Below, piece after piece: positions 16,584 to 25,811 of a stretch of DNA of 64,000 nt. A model generated the notes under the pieces. It had not been told where the DNA came from. It did no database searches and was given only the letters and a program-made list of their open reading frames with translations. Source of the stretch: Dyadobacter sp. CY345 (GTDB lineage: Bacteria > Bacteroidota > Bacteroidia > Cytophagales > Spirosomataceae); the NCBI RefSeq assembly GCF_021502725.1, contig NZ_JAKFFS010000001.1:992001-1056000 (forward strand), given 5' to 3'. The position numbers and the translations under genes are program-made. Within the stretch, counting starts at the first letter, position 1, and each line of letters begins with the position of its first letter.

Positions 16584-16631
16584 AAAATCCTTGTGATGAT
16601 TGAGATTTATTTCAATAACCACAAGGATTTT
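16584..16631 (-). terminator. Hairpin directly before the SGNH start
   Basis: On the minus strand, aaaatccttgtg pairs with cacaaggatttt (12 bp), with an inner attga/tcaat stem. A T5 run follows and abuts the ATG at 16581. It lies between two same-strand genes and could terminate the upstream one or gate SGNH expression by attenuation. Confidence 0.7.
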
Positions 16632-16666
16632 CTTCATCGTTCTACTGGTCAGTGCCAGGAATTCTG

Positions 16667-17509
16667 TTAATTAATTATAGCTTTTATGACCACTGGCTGG
16701 TGATCCGACGGATAACGTTGCTCTTTTGCATCTGTCAAAACGCCATACTTTAAAACTTTGATCGGTTTGCTTACAAAGATATAATCGATACGGTTTTCCA
16801 TAGGAGCATCAAATTTAAAGCTGTTGAACGTTCCTTCCGGGCCGTATTTTGGCTGTTCCGTTACTTCGTGTGAATCGTTCAAAAGTGTCTGAATCGCTTT
16901 GATCTGCTCTGTTTCAGGTGTTGAATTAAAATCACCGGTTAATATCGTCGGGGAATTTCCAGCGATTTCTTTCATCTTTTTCACCATCAGAATACCTGAC
17001 TGGCGGCGCGCTTCCACACCTTGATGATCAAAATGAACATTGAAAAAATAAAATTCCTTTTTAGTATTCAGATCCTGGAATTTAGCCCATGAACAGATAC
17101 GGTTGCAGCAGGTCGCATCCCAGCCTTTTCCTGGTTTGTCAGGCGTTTCGCTCAACCAAAAATCGCCATTTTTTAAAACTTTGAAACGATCCTTTTTGTA
17201 AAAAATAGCAGAATGCTCACCGCCTTCTTTCCCATCATCACGGCCTTTTCCCAAAAACGCAAAATCCGTAAGCTCAGCCACATCACGCAACTGGTTGATC
17301 AGTACTTCCTGCGTTCCAAAAATGTCAAATTCATGAAAACGGATCAAACCCTTTACCATTTCCTTACGGTTTGGCCAGGCGTTGATTCCGTCGCCTTTAT
17401 TATCGTACCGAAGGTTATATGAAGCAATGTTAATGGTTTCAGGCTTTTTCTGGGCAAACCCAGTTGTTGTCAATCCTAAGGCAAGCAATAAAAGAAATAA
17501 ATTTTTCAT
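16667..17509 (-). CDS. Exported endonuclease/exonuclease/phosphatase-family protein
   Basis: A 280-aa protein with a signal peptide (MKNLFLLLLALGLTTTGFAQ, 1-20). The metal-dependent phosphoesterase core has NIASYNLRYDN (about 27-37), FGTQEVL with the metal-binding Glu (62-68), the HFDHQG segment, TGDFNSTP and SDHQPVV at the end, all characteristic of the DNase I/sphingomyelinase superfamily. Substrate could be a nucleic acid, phosphoinositide or sphingolipid; the sequence does not decide. It is upstream of the SGNH gene and downstream of the phosphodiesterase-phosphatase fusion. Confidence 0.88.
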   Translation of the reverse strand: MKNLFLLLLALGLTTTGFAQKKPETINIASYNLRYDNKGDGINAWPNRKEMVKGLIRFHEFDIFGTQEVLINQLRDVAELTDFAFLGKGRDDGKEGGEHSAIFYKKDRFKVLKNGDFWLSETPDKPGKGWDATCCNRICSWAKFQDLNTKKEFYFFNVHFDHQGVEARRQSGILMVKKMKEIAGNSPTILTGDFNSTPETEQIKAIQTLLNDSHEVTEQPKYGPEGTFNSFKFDAPMENRIDYIFVSKPIKVLKYGVLTDAKEQRYPSDHQPVVIKAIIN

Positions 17510-17595
17510 TATTAAGAATTTAATTGTAAAATGGTAAAAGGTAAGGACACTGAGTAATTTAAAAATCTAACTACTCTTTATTGATACTGCAAAAT

Positions 17596-19434
17596 TCACT
17601 TTTTGTTATATTTTGTAAAAATATTGAGCATTTTGTTAAAGATTTCCGTGTTCTCATAAATTCCTCTGAAATCCAGCGCGTGTGGGCCATAGGCAAAAAC
17701 CGGCACCATAATCGCAGTATGATCATTGGTGCTGAAACTTCCGTCGACATAACCTTTTTTCAGATCACCATCTAGTAAAGTCAATCCACCCGTTTCGTGG
17801 TCGGCAGTTACGATCACCAGGGTCTCGCCGTTTGAATCTGCAAACTTTAAAGCTTCGCCGATAAGCTGGTCAAAATCCAGCATTTCTGTTACCACGTAAG
17901 GCACTTTGTTGGCATGCCCGCCGTAGTCAATCTGCGCACCTTCTGCCATAATAAAGAAACCTTTTCCGGATTTAGATAATGTTTGCTGTGTTTTAGCAAA
18001 TGATTCAGTTAGAAAATTTCCACGGCCCGACAGCATAGAAACTGTTTTCGAATCATCTAAAAGTACAAATGGAGCCTTCAACGATGCAAGGTCTTTCCAT
18101 TGATTTGAAACCTGAAAACCTTTTGTTCGAAGAGAATCGGAAACCTTATGTTTGTTAAAAACCATTGTCCCGCCACCAATCATAATATCCACTGTTGATT
18201 TTAAAAAATCGAGCGCGATCGTACTGTCCATACTTCGTTCAGGTTGATGCGCGTAAAATGCGGCTGGTGTTGCGTCTGTGATATTTCCGGCGGAGATCAG
18301 ACCAGTTTTGATTCCTAACGGTTTGATAATGTCAGGGAGATTTTTTAATGGGATATTGTTCGTATCCACGCCAATGGCACGGTTTCTGGCTTTTTGTCCT
18401 GTCGCCATGGCCGTTGCACCCGCTGCGGAATCAGTGATATAACTATCGGCAGCTGCGGTTTTCGAAAAGCCAATATTCAAAAATTGAGACAAATTTAGCT
18501 CGCCGTGATTAGCCGTCAGCCCGGCATAGATCTGAGCCAAACCCATACCATCACCAATCAGTAAAATGATATTTTTGACTTTGGATAACTTGTCATTGTT
18601 TTTGTAAGTAGGCTTGTAAACCGCTTGTGGCTTCGGAGCGGTATACTCAGCGTTTGCGCGGTTTCTAAGATATGGTCCCAGTTCTTCGACTTTGTCCGTA
18701 TTCAAATAATCTAAACCCATGTTCATCAGCATTTTCCATGCGTTAACTTCATCCGGCGTAGCCCAGAAACGGATTTTTTTGCCCTGCCCATGCACATGTT
18801 TGATCACCTCTTCAAGTGCTTCCTTTTCTTTTTTTACTAAAACTCCTTTGCCGTTCCATTTGGTATAATTTGTGAACGACTGGCTGATCAACCCGATTCG
18901 TTCCAGTTGTGCTTTGGTATACTGGATCTCCGGGCGGCCGTCGAAAAATATATAATCAGGATACTGGTTGAATTGGGCAGGAGGCGGCGTATTGCCACTC
19001 AAAACAATTTTCACCGAGCCTTTTGGCGCAAGGATGCTGGCATAAGGTTGCAGCTCTCTGACCAGCGCCGGAATCGTGGTGATGCCTGGTGTTTTAAGAT
19101 CTATAAGTAATTGTAAACCAAGTGTTTTATCAGGATATATACTTCCGTTATTTTTCTCGATCTGAGCGAGAATCGGTTTTAAATAGAGATTGGAAAAAGT
19201 GTTTTTTGAAGTAATATATTTCTCGTCATGATCCACAAAAATACTGTCATTCCTTAGAAATATATCGGCTTCAATAGAGCCAAATTGCTGATAATAAGCA
19301 CGCAAAAAGGGAATATTCTGCTCGTAATCGTTATGAGAGTGAGCTTGTCCAGTTGTATAACGATGGGGTGTTTGTGCATACAATGTAGTTTTTGAAAATA
19401 CCACAAACAGAGAAATGAAAAGAATATACTTCAT
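17596..19434 (-). CDS. Fusion of a PI-PLC/GDPD-like phosphodiesterase and an alkaline phosphatase
   Basis: Exported 612-aa bifunctional protein. After a signal peptide (1-20) comes a TIM-barrel phosphodiesterase-like domain (about 25-270) with HSHND (32-36), Glu55, Asp57 and His69 at the usual active-site places. The C-terminal domain (about 288-610) is an alkaline phosphatase: GDGMG with Asp295, the nucleophile Ser336 in TDSAAGATA, VTADHETGG and a late NDHTA. Acting in series, the domains could release glycerol and then phosphate from phosphodiesters outside the cytoplasm. The order is inferred; each domain is clear. Confidence 0.9.
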   Translation of the reverse strand: MKYILFISLFVVFSKTTLYAQTPHRYTTGQAHSHNDYEQNIPFLRAYYQQFGSIEADIFLRNDSIFVDHDEKYITSKNTFSNLYLKPILAQIEKNNGSIYPDKTLGLQLLIDLKTPGITTIPALVRELQPYASILAPKGSVKIVLSGNTPPPAQFNQYPDYIFFDGRPEIQYTKAQLERIGLISQSFTNYTKWNGKGVLVKKEKEALEEVIKHVHGQGKKIRFWATPDEVNAWKMLMNMGLDYLNTDKVEELGPYLRNRANAEYTAPKPQAVYKPTYKNNDKLSKVKNIILLIGDGMGLAQIYAGLTANHGELNLSQFLNIGFSKTAAADSYITDSAAGATAMATGQKARNRAIGVDTNNIPLKNLPDIIKPLGIKTGLISAGNITDATPAAFYAHQPERSMDSTIALDFLKSTVDIMIGGGTMVFNKHKVSDSLRTKGFQVSNQWKDLASLKAPFVLLDDSKTVSMLSGRGNFLTESFAKTQQTLSKSGKGFFIMAEGAQIDYGGHANKVPYVVTEMLDFDQLIGEALKFADSNGETLVIVTADHETGGLTLLDGDLKKGYVDGSFSTNDHTAIMVPVFAYGPHALDFRGIYENTEIFNKMLNIFTKYNKK

Positions 19435-19680
19435 GATAAGCGTCAGAATGCGGCCAAAGAGGCTTAAATTCTGAATTATGAAAAATGGTTTTTACTTAAA
19501 AGGAAACTCCCACAAAAATCACTCTAAAAATTTACTTATATTTTATCTTAATGTTAAGTCGGCTTTTGATCTTACATCTTTCACTAACTTTCCTTTAATA
19601 AAACTAAATTTACTGAATTATGTAACTCAATAATTTACTGTTTAATTTGTCCGTACGTTTCTCGATTTACAAATTCTTCT

Positions 19681-20391
19681 ATGTATAGTTATCCTCTTTC
19701 TTCCAGAATTCTGCTTGCCATTGACTGTATTATTTTTGGTTTTGACGGGAAAGATATCAAGCTGCTTTTGATTAAGAGAAATTTTGATCCGGAAAAAGGA
19801 AACTGGTCACTGATGGGCGGTTTCCTGAAAGAAGAAGAAGATCTGGAAGCAGGAGCAGGGCGTATACTTTACGACCTTACCGGACTGAAAAATGTATACG
19901 TTGAGCAGTTGGAAGTTTTTGGAAAAGTTAGTCGTGACCCGGCTGAGCGTACAGTTTCTGTCGTATTCTTCGCCTTAATCCAGATTGATGAACATGACGC
20001 GGAAGCTGTGAAAAGCCATAATGCAGCCTGGATAAGCCTGGACAAACGTCCTAAACTTATTTTTGACCATGATCAGATGGTTGACCGTGCCATTGAACAT
20101 TTACGTTACAAAGCTGCTTTGCATCCAATCGGATTTGAGCTTTTGCCGGGAAATTTTACTATCCCACAGCTTCAAAAACTTTATGAAGCAATTTATAGCA
20201 CGCCGCTCGATCGAAGAAATTTTAGCAGAAAACTGCTCTCAACAGGTCTTCTAATTGATACCGGATACAAAAACACGAACTCTGCCACTAAAAAAGCAGC
20301 TTTATACAAACTCGACACACTCCGGTATAAAGAGAAATTTCATGCGTTCTGGAATTTTATGCCAGATGCGATGAAAATGAAGCAGACATAA
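19681..20391 (+). CDS. araR: Nudix-type transcriptional regulator of arabinose use (AraR)
   Basis: A 236-aa regulator of the NrtR/AraR type described in Bacteroidota: an N-terminal Nudix domain (about 10-140) and a C-terminal winged helix (about 150-225). The Nudix box region (46-68) reads GGFLKEEEDLEAGAGRILYD, so the catalytic REUXEE core has lost its acidic residues and the domain should be a ligand sensor, not a hydrolase. It precedes araBAD by 243 bp on the same strand. L-arabinose as inducer is known for the family, not shown here. Confidence 0.88.
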   Translation: MYSYPLSSRILLAIDCIIFGFDGKDIKLLLIKRNFDPEKGNWSLMGGFLKEEEDLEAGAGRILYDLTGLKNVYVEQLEVFGKVSRDPAERTVSVVFFALIQIDEHDAEAVKSHNAAWISLDKRPKLIFDHDQMVDRAIEHLRYKAALHPIGFELLPGNFTIPQLQKLYEAIYSTPLDRRNFSRKLLSTGLLIDTGYKNTNSATKKAALYKLDTLRYKEKFHAFWNFMPDAMKMKQT

Positions 20392-20428
20392 TTACCACCG
20401 TTTATTCTAGTTTTAACGATAAATAATT

Positions 20429-20461
20429 TTACACAAAAATGAATAGAATTAATTGTGTCAA
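20429..20461. promoter_or_regulatory. Candidate AraR operator
   Basis: An interrupted inverted repeat, TTACACAA (20429-20436) with TTGTGTCAA (20453-20461), separated by 16 bp, lies in the araR-araB gap. It fits a dimeric regulator binding site. I cannot confirm that it matches the known AraR consensus. Confidence 0.35.
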
Positions 20462-20634
20462 GAATACACCATAGATTAATTTTATTATATTTACAGGTCA
20501 ATTATTTATAAAAAGAGTAGTTAGTCGCTGAAAGAAAGTGAGCGCTTTAATACTGCTTTTCGTTAGAATCTCTTGTAGTCAGCCTTATTATTTAAGATTC
20601 AATATAACATTATTCACCTGTTCCCCGGCTTTTT

Positions 20635-22305
20635 ATGAATAACAAATATGTAATTGGAATTGATTATGGAACAGATTCCGTGAGAGCCTTGGTCGTTAAT
20701 ACGCATACTGGAGAAACGGCAGGAACTGCGGTTTTTGAATATCCGCGTTGGAAAGCAGGAAAATACTGTGATCCGTCCGTATCGCGTTTCAGGCAACATC
20801 CGCTTGACTATCTGGAAGGTTTGGAGTCGTCTGTGACCGGGGCATTAAAAGATGTCAGCGACGAGGTGAGGCAAAATATTACCGGAATTTCCATCGATAC
20901 GACGGGTTCTACGCCTGTGGCTGTTGACAGAAATGGAACTCCGTTATCGCTTCTCCCCGAATTTGCAGAAAATCCGAATGGTATGTTTATCCTTTGGAAG
21001 GATCATACCGCCAATGCTGAAGCAGGAGAGATCAATGCACTTGCGCATAGTTGGGAGACTGATTATACTAAGTATGTTGGAGGTATTTATTCCTCAGAAT
21101 GGTTTTGGGCAAAAATATTGAAAACCCTCCGGATCGATGAAAATGTTCGTGAAAAAGCTTTTTCATGGGTGGAGCACTGCGACTGGATATCGGCTGAGCT
21201 TACAGGAAATACAGATCCGTTAACTTTACACCGATCACGGTGTGCGGCTGGCCATAAAGCGTTGTGGCACAGTGAGTACGATGGATTACCAAAAGAGGAT
21301 TTCTTCGTGGCACTTGATCCGCTTCTGGCGGGAATGCGTGACCGGTTATTCAGTAAAACCGAAACTTCCGATAAATCGATGGGGACCATTTCTGCTTCCT
21401 GGGCAGCAAAATTAGGGATTCCTGCTGACGTCGTGATCGGTGTCGGAGCGTTTGATTGTCATATGGGTGCCGTTGGCGCTTTGATCGAACCGTATTCGCT
21501 TTGCAAGGTAATCGGCACTTCAACCTGTGATATGCTCGTTGCACCGAACGAAGAAATTGGACATCTCCTGATCAATGGAATCTGCGGCCAGGTGGATGGG
21601 TCTATCGTTCCGGGAATGCTCGGTATGGAGGCTGGGCAATCCGGATTTGGCGATATCTATGCCTGGTTTGCCAAACTTATTACTACACCTGTTCGCGAAC
21701 TGCTGGGAGAAGACGCTGGCAGGCAACTTTCAGAAAAACTGCTGCCTCACCTGGCAAAACAAGCCGCCCTTCTTCCAGTAACAGAAAATGATATTATCGC
21801 TATCGACTGGTGGAATGGAAGAAGAACGCCCGATGCAAACCATACTTTAAAAGGAGCAATTCTTGATTTGAACCTGGCTAGCGACAGCGTGCGCCTATTC
21901 AAGGCACTTGTGGAAGCGACGGCTTATGGTTCAAGAAATATAGCGGATCGTTTCAGATCCGAGGGCGTCCCAATTAACGAGGTAATCGCGATTGGAGGCG
22001 TTGCTAAAAAATCACCTTTCGTAATGCAAACCCTTTCAGATGTTTTGAATATGCCAATAAAGGTGGCCTCGTCAGATCAGGCTTGTGCGTTGGGTGCTGC
22101 AATGTTCGCGGCAGTGGCTTCGGGTGTTCATCCTACTTTGCAGGAAGCGCAGCAAGCTATGAATTCCGGATTCGACGCTGAGTATCATCCGAGACTAGAA
22201 GTTGTAGAAGTATATGAAAAATTATATGAAAAATATCTGAAAGCTGGTGGTTTTATCGAGCAAGAAACCAAGGCAAAAAGAAGTACAGACCTGAAAACAG
22301 TATAG
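20635..22305 (+). CDS. araB: L-ribulokinase
   Basis: Phosphorylates L-ribulose to L-ribulose 5-phosphate, the second step of arabinose catabolism. The 556-aa FGGY-family kinase has the N-terminal phosphate loop [14 protein letters not shown] (about 5-18), the bacterial AraB-type [11 protein letters not shown] segment, and GGVAKKSP plus ALGAAMFA near the end. It leads the araB-araA-araD operon; araA starts 40 bp downstream. The ATG at 20635 is the only sensible start, with VIGIDYG close to it. Confident. Confidence 0.95.
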   Translation: MNNKYVIGIDYGTDSVRALVVNTHTGETAGTAVFEYPRWKAGKYCDPSVSRFRQHPLDYLEGLESSVTGALKDVSDEVRQNITGISIDTTGSTPVAVDRNGTPLSLLPEFAENPNGMFILWKDHTANAEAGEINALAHSWETDYTKYVGGIYSSEWFWAKILKTLRIDENVREKAFSWVEHCDWISAELTGNTDPLTLHRSRCAAGHKALWHSEYDGLPKEDFFVALDPLLAGMRDRLFSKTETSDKSMGTISASWAAKLGIPADVVIGVGAFDCHMGAVGALIEPYSLCKVIGTSTCDMLVAPNEEIGHLLINGICGQVDGSIVPGMLGMEAGQSGFGDIYAWFAKLITTPVRELLGEDAGRQLSEKLLPHLAKQAALLPVTENDIIAIDWWNGRRTPDANHTLKGAILDLNLASDSVRLFKALVEATAYGSRNIADRFRSEGVPINEVIAIGGVAKKSPFVMQTLSDVLNMPIKVASSDQACALGAAMFAAVASGVHPTLQEAQQAMNSGFDAEYHPRLEVVEVYEKLYEKYLKAGGFIEQETKAKRSTDLKTV

Positions 22306-22345
22306 GGGAAAATTATTCCGTCAAAATATTTATCATTTATTAACG

Positions 22346-23836
22346 ATGTTGGATTTAAAACAATTTGAAATTTGGTTTGTCACTGGCAGCCAGGATCTGT
22401 ACGGAGAAGAAACACTTCGTCAGGTTGATGAACATTCAAAAATTATCAGTCAGTTTTTTGACGAAAAATCAGAAATTCCGGTACGTGTTATTTTTAAACC
22501 GGTCGTTAAGTCTTCTGAAGAAATTTATAAAATATGTCAGGATGCAAATATTACTGAAAATTGTATAGGGATTGTGGCCTGGATGCATACGTTTTCGCCT
22601 GCGAAGATGTGGATTCGTGGTTTGCAAATTCTTCAAAAACCTTTGTTACATCTTCATACGCAATACAACCGCGATATTCCGTGGGCGATTATTGATATGG
22701 ATTTTATGAACCTGAATCAATCTGCCCACGGCGACAGAGAGTTTGGTTTTATCATGACCCGAATGCGACTGAACAGAAAAGTAGTGGTAGGGCATTGGCA
22801 GCAAATTGATGTTATTACTTCTATCGCCGATTGGACACGGGTCGCTGCCGCACGACAAGATCTGAAAGGAGCAAAGTTTGCACGTTTTGGAGATAACATG
22901 CGCCAGGTTGCAGTGACGGACGGAGACAAAGTTGCAGCGGAAATGGCATTTGGATTTTCTGTCAATACTTATGCTGTTGGCGATCTTGTTTCTGTGATCA
23001 ATCAGGTTTCCGACGACGCAGTCAACCAGTTGACGGAGGAATATGAAAATGCATATAGCCTTGTCTCTTCTCTTCGGAAAGGTGGCGACCAGTTTTATGC
23101 TTTGCAGGACGCTGCCCGTATAGAATTGGGGATGAAATATTTTCTTCAGGACGGCGGATTTAAAGGTTATACCAACACCTTTGAAGATCTATATGGCATG
23201 AAACAATTGCCAGGAATCGGATCTCAGCGTATGATGGCTGCGGGTTATGGCTATGCCGGAGAAGGCGATTGGAAAACTTCTGCAATGGTTCGTGCGCTCA
23301 AAGTAATGGGTAGCGGACTTCCTGGCGGCAGTTCTTTCATGGAGGACTATACGTATCATTTTAACCCTGCAAATAATCTGGTATTGGGCTCACACATGTT
23401 GGAAATCTGCCCAAGTATCGCCGAAGGAAAGCCGTCCTGTGAGATTCATCCGCTTGGAATAGGTGGAAAGGAGGATCCGGTTCGCCTTGTGTTTAATGCG
23501 CCAGCAGGTCCCGCAATCAACGTTTCACTGATCGATATGGGTAATCGGTTCAGACTTTTGGTGAACGAAGTGGAAGCCGTCGCAGTTGAAGAAGCACTGC
23601 CAAAACTACCAGTTGCCAGAGCACTTTGGAAACCCGCACCGGATATGAAAACAGGCTGTGCGGCCTGGATTTATGCCGGAGGAGCACATCATACAGTTTA
23701 CAGCCAGAATCTGACAACGGATCATATTGAAACTTTTGCTGAAATGGTAGGGGTGGAGTTGGTTGTGATTGACAAGAATACCAATCTTCGCCAGTTCAAA
23801 AATGAGTTGCGTTGGAGCGAGGCTTCCTTTAAATAA
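22346..23836 (+). CDS. araA: L-arabinose isomerase
   Basis: Interconverts L-arabinose and L-ribulose; a Mn-dependent cytosolic enzyme. The 496-aa product has the expected N-terminus ([13 protein letters not shown]), the [14 protein letters not shown] segment (about 73-86), AHGDREFGF and the metal region with late His residues in SHMLEICPS and GGAHHTVYS. The length is the usual ~500 aa. It follows araB and lies 24 bp before araD, so the three form one operon. Confident. Confidence 0.96.
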   Translation: MLDLKQFEIWFVTGSQDLYGEETLRQVDEHSKIISQFFDEKSEIPVRVIFKPVVKSSEEIYKICQDANITENCIGIVAWMHTFSPAKMWIRGLQILQKPLLHLHTQYNRDIPWAIIDMDFMNLNQSAHGDREFGFIMTRMRLNRKVVVGHWQQIDVITSIADWTRVAAARQDLKGAKFARFGDNMRQVAVTDGDKVAAEMAFGFSVNTYAVGDLVSVINQVSDDAVNQLTEEYENAYSLVSSLRKGGDQFYALQDAARIELGMKYFLQDGGFKGYTNTFEDLYGMKQLPGIGSQRMMAAGYGYAGEGDWKTSAMVRALKVMGSGLPGGSSFMEDYTYHFNPANNLVLGSHMLEICPSIAEGKPSCEIHPLGIGGKEDPVRLVFNAPAGPAINVSLIDMGNRFRLLVNEVEAVAVEEALPKLPVARALWKPAPDMKTGCAAWIYAGGAHHTVYSQNLTTDHIETFAEMVGVELVVIDKNTNLRQFKNELRWSEASFK

Positions 23837-23860
23837 ATATCGTCATTTAAATATTTTGCA

Positions 23861-24559
23861 ATGGCATATACGTATCTGAAAGAACTGGTCTATGAGGCCA
23901 ATATGGAAATTCCAAAAGAAGAGCTGGCTATTGTCACTTTCGGAAATGTCAGTGGTGTCGACCGTGCTGCAGGCGTAGTGGCCATAAAGCCAAGCGGAGT
24001 TCCTTACCGAAAATTGAAAGTCGGGGACATCGTTATTGTTGATTTGGATAACGTGCTGGTTGAAGGTTCAATGAGGCCTTCTTCGGACACAAAAACTCAT
24101 ACACTTTTGTATAAGAATTTCCCTTCGATCGGCGGAGTTTGTCACACGCATTCAACATACGCAGTAGCATGGGCCCAGGCGAAACGTGCCATTCCCAATC
24201 TTGGAACAACACACGCCGATCACCTGGTTGCGCCAGTGCCGGTAACCGAAGTAATGTCAGATGAAATGATTCAAAATGATTACGAACATGAAACCGGGAA
24301 TCAGATTCTGGATCTTTTTAGACAAGAAGGACTAAGTCCGGAAGAAGTGGAAATGGTACTGGTAGCTTGTCATGGACCGTTTACATGGGGCAAAGATCCG
24401 GCAAAAGCAGTTTACAATGCTGTTGTGCTTGAAGAAATCGCGAAAATGGCATTCCTGACGTTACAAATTAACCCGGGCTGTCCCACTATCAAACAATCCT
24501 TGATCGACAAACACTTTTTCAGAAAACATGGAAAAAATGCCTATTATGGACAGGAGTAA
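23861..24559 (+). CDS. araD: L-ribulose-5-phosphate 4-epimerase
   Basis: Class II aldolase-like epimerase that makes D-xylulose 5-phosphate, feeding the pentose phosphate pathway. The 232-aa protein has the zinc ligands His95 and His97 (CHTHSTYA) and His171 (ACHGPF), plus the substrate loop SSDTKTH with Asp76. THADH (117-121) is conserved too. It ends the araBAD operon before an AT-rich inverted-repeat region. Confident. Confidence 0.95.
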   Translation: MAYTYLKELVYEANMEIPKEELAIVTFGNVSGVDRAAGVVAIKPSGVPYRKLKVGDIVIVDLDNVLVEGSMRPSSDTKTHTLLYKNFPSIGGVCHTHSTYAVAWAQAKRAIPNLGTTHADHLVAPVPVTEVMSDEMIQNDYEHETGNQILDLFRQEGLSPEEVEMVLVACHGPFTWGKDPAKAVYNAVVLEEIAKMAFLTLQINPGCPTIKQSLIDKHFFRKHGKNAYYGQE

Positions 24560-24569
24560 TTGTTAATTA

Positions 24570-24632
24570 TTAATTGTTAAGGGTTAATGTTTGCCTTCAG
24601 GCCATCATTAACCCTTAATCATTAACAATTAA
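24570..24632. terminator. AT-rich double inverted repeat after araD
   Basis: ttaattgttaa (24570-24580) pairs with ttaacaattaa (24622-24632), and taagggttaatg (24578-24589) pairs with cattaaccctta (24606-24617). The arms overlap, so two alternative stems exist. It separates araD from a convergent small gene and probably terminates both. Confidence 0.5.
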
Positions 24633-24642
24633 CCATTAATAA

Positions 24643-24777
24643 CTATTTCTTCTTTGCCAATTCGCGCATCTGTTGGAATGCTTCCTGGCGTGTCATGCGT
24701 TTTTCGCTGGATTTCGCTGCCTGGATTGAATCTTTATCAAAACGTCCTTTCAAAAAGTTAAGCACTGCGAGTATCAT
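24643..24777 (-). CDS. 44-aa small protein
   Basis: The frame encodes MILAVLNFLKGRFDKDSI, then a Lys/Glu/Gln-rich helical stretch ending MRELAKKK. A perfect -7 box (24823-24830, minus strand) lies about 47 bp upstream, which supports a real gene. I do not recognise the family; the N-terminal hydrophobic patch followed by a basic amphipathic helix suggests membrane association or protein binding. It is too short for standard gene finders. Confidence 0.5.
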   Translation of the reverse strand: MILAVLNFLKGRFDKDSIQAAKSSEKRMTRQEAFQQMRELAKKK

Positions 24778-24822
24778 GATTCTGGTATTAAAATTTCTTG
24801 TAATTATTATCGTAACTTATTT

Positions 24823-24830
24823 CAAAGCTA
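24823..24830 (-). promoter_or_regulatory. -7 promoter element of the 44-aa gene
   Basis: CAAAGCTA on the plus strand, that is TAGCTTTG on the minus strand, is a perfect TAnnTTTG match. The implied start near 24816 gives a 39-nt leader. No clear -33 box. Confidence 0.45.
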
Positions 24831-24935
24831 ATTAAAGAAATTGAAAATATCTATTTACAAATGGTATTTTCAGGTGGTGCTTTTGTTACAAATTAATAAA
24901 TACCAGCGAAATGAAACGTTTTATAAAAGTTGATC

Positions 24936-25139
24936 TTATGACTGCTCTACAGGCTGTGAAACAGGTTTTTTAAGTTTAGCGCCTGGTACAAAATCACCTC
25001 CTATCCATCTAACAAAATTTTTAGAGTGCGATTTGTAAATCTCCATAGAAAGAGGTTTTATTCCGCTAAATTCTACCTCTCTAACGTATTGGTCGTGAAG
25101 TTTTTTAATTTCTGTTAACGTTTGGCTGTCAGTTTTCAT
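24936..25139 (-). CDS. Small hypothetical protein, 67 aa
   Basis: Unrecognised, hydrophilic, predicted mostly helical at the N-terminus (TLTEIKKLHDQYVREVE) followed by a short segment with YKSHSKNFVRWIGGDFVPG and a Pro/Lys tail. There is no signal peptide. It sits alone in an AT-rich region, with 277 bp of featureless sequence between it and the receiver gene at 25417 on the same strand. Confidence 0.5.
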   Translation of the reverse strand: MKTDSQTLTEIKKLHDQYVREVEFSGIKPLSMEIYKSHSKNFVRWIGGDFVPGAKLKKPVSQPVEQS

Positions 25140-25416
25140 GCCGGGTTATGGAAGTTAAGGTTGATATATTTAAGCCATTTAGGACAAAAAACATACCTGT
25201 TTAGACAAATGAGTTATTTGTCACTTAATAATTACATTTTAAGTAGAAATTGTTATCGAAATTTTACGATTCAAGATATTTTCCTGGAACACACAGTATC
25301 CGAATTGTTGAATAAAGATACAGTTTGGGAATATCCCGGAATAGGAAAAATCTAAGATCAGAAGCTCGTGTCTTTGAAAGAGATAGTTGGCTGAAATTAA
25401 GAGGAAAAATTAAATT

Positions 25417-25806
25417 TCAATCTTTAAGAATAGCCTTCAAAGTTGTAATTTCCAAAGGTTTGGATAGCAATTCCAGAATGTGTATGCTTGCTTTTGCTTT
25501 TTCGATATCGCGTGTGTCAATAGTAGAGGACAACATATAGATCCTGATTTGACTTTTTAAAGTCTCTGGGAGCATATCAAACTGGTCTATAAACTCAAAC
25601 CCGTTCATTCCGGGCATTTGCAAATCCAGTAAGATAATTGTTTTAGGCAATCTTTCGCCTTGGCCTGTCAGATATTCCAGCGCATCCTGAGCGGAATTGA
25701 AGGGGCGCACGGAATTACCAATACCGCTTTTTAATATTAATTTTTCATAAATAAATAAATCAAAAGCGCTATCATCAATTAAGATAAAATCAAATTGACT
25801 GGTCAT
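25417..25806 (-). CDS. Single-domain response regulator (receiver)
   Basis: A stand-alone REC domain of 129 aa with the phospho-acceptor Asp61 (LLDLQMPGMNG), the acidic pair Asp11/Asp12, the switch Ser in MLSSTID and Lys in LSKPLE. No output domain follows. It is the last gene of a five-gene minus-strand operon, 5 bp after the receiver-kinase hybrid. As a terminal or shuttling phospho-acceptor, it likely acts by protein contact, an inference from missing output. Confidence 0.9.
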   Translation of the reverse strand: MTSQFDFILIDDSAFDLFIYEKLILKSGIGNSVRPFNSAQDALEYLTGQGERLPKTIILLDLQMPGMNGFEFIDQFDMLPETLKSQIRIYMLSSTIDTRDIEKAKASIHILELLSKPLEITTLKAILKD

Positions 25807-25811
25807 AATTT

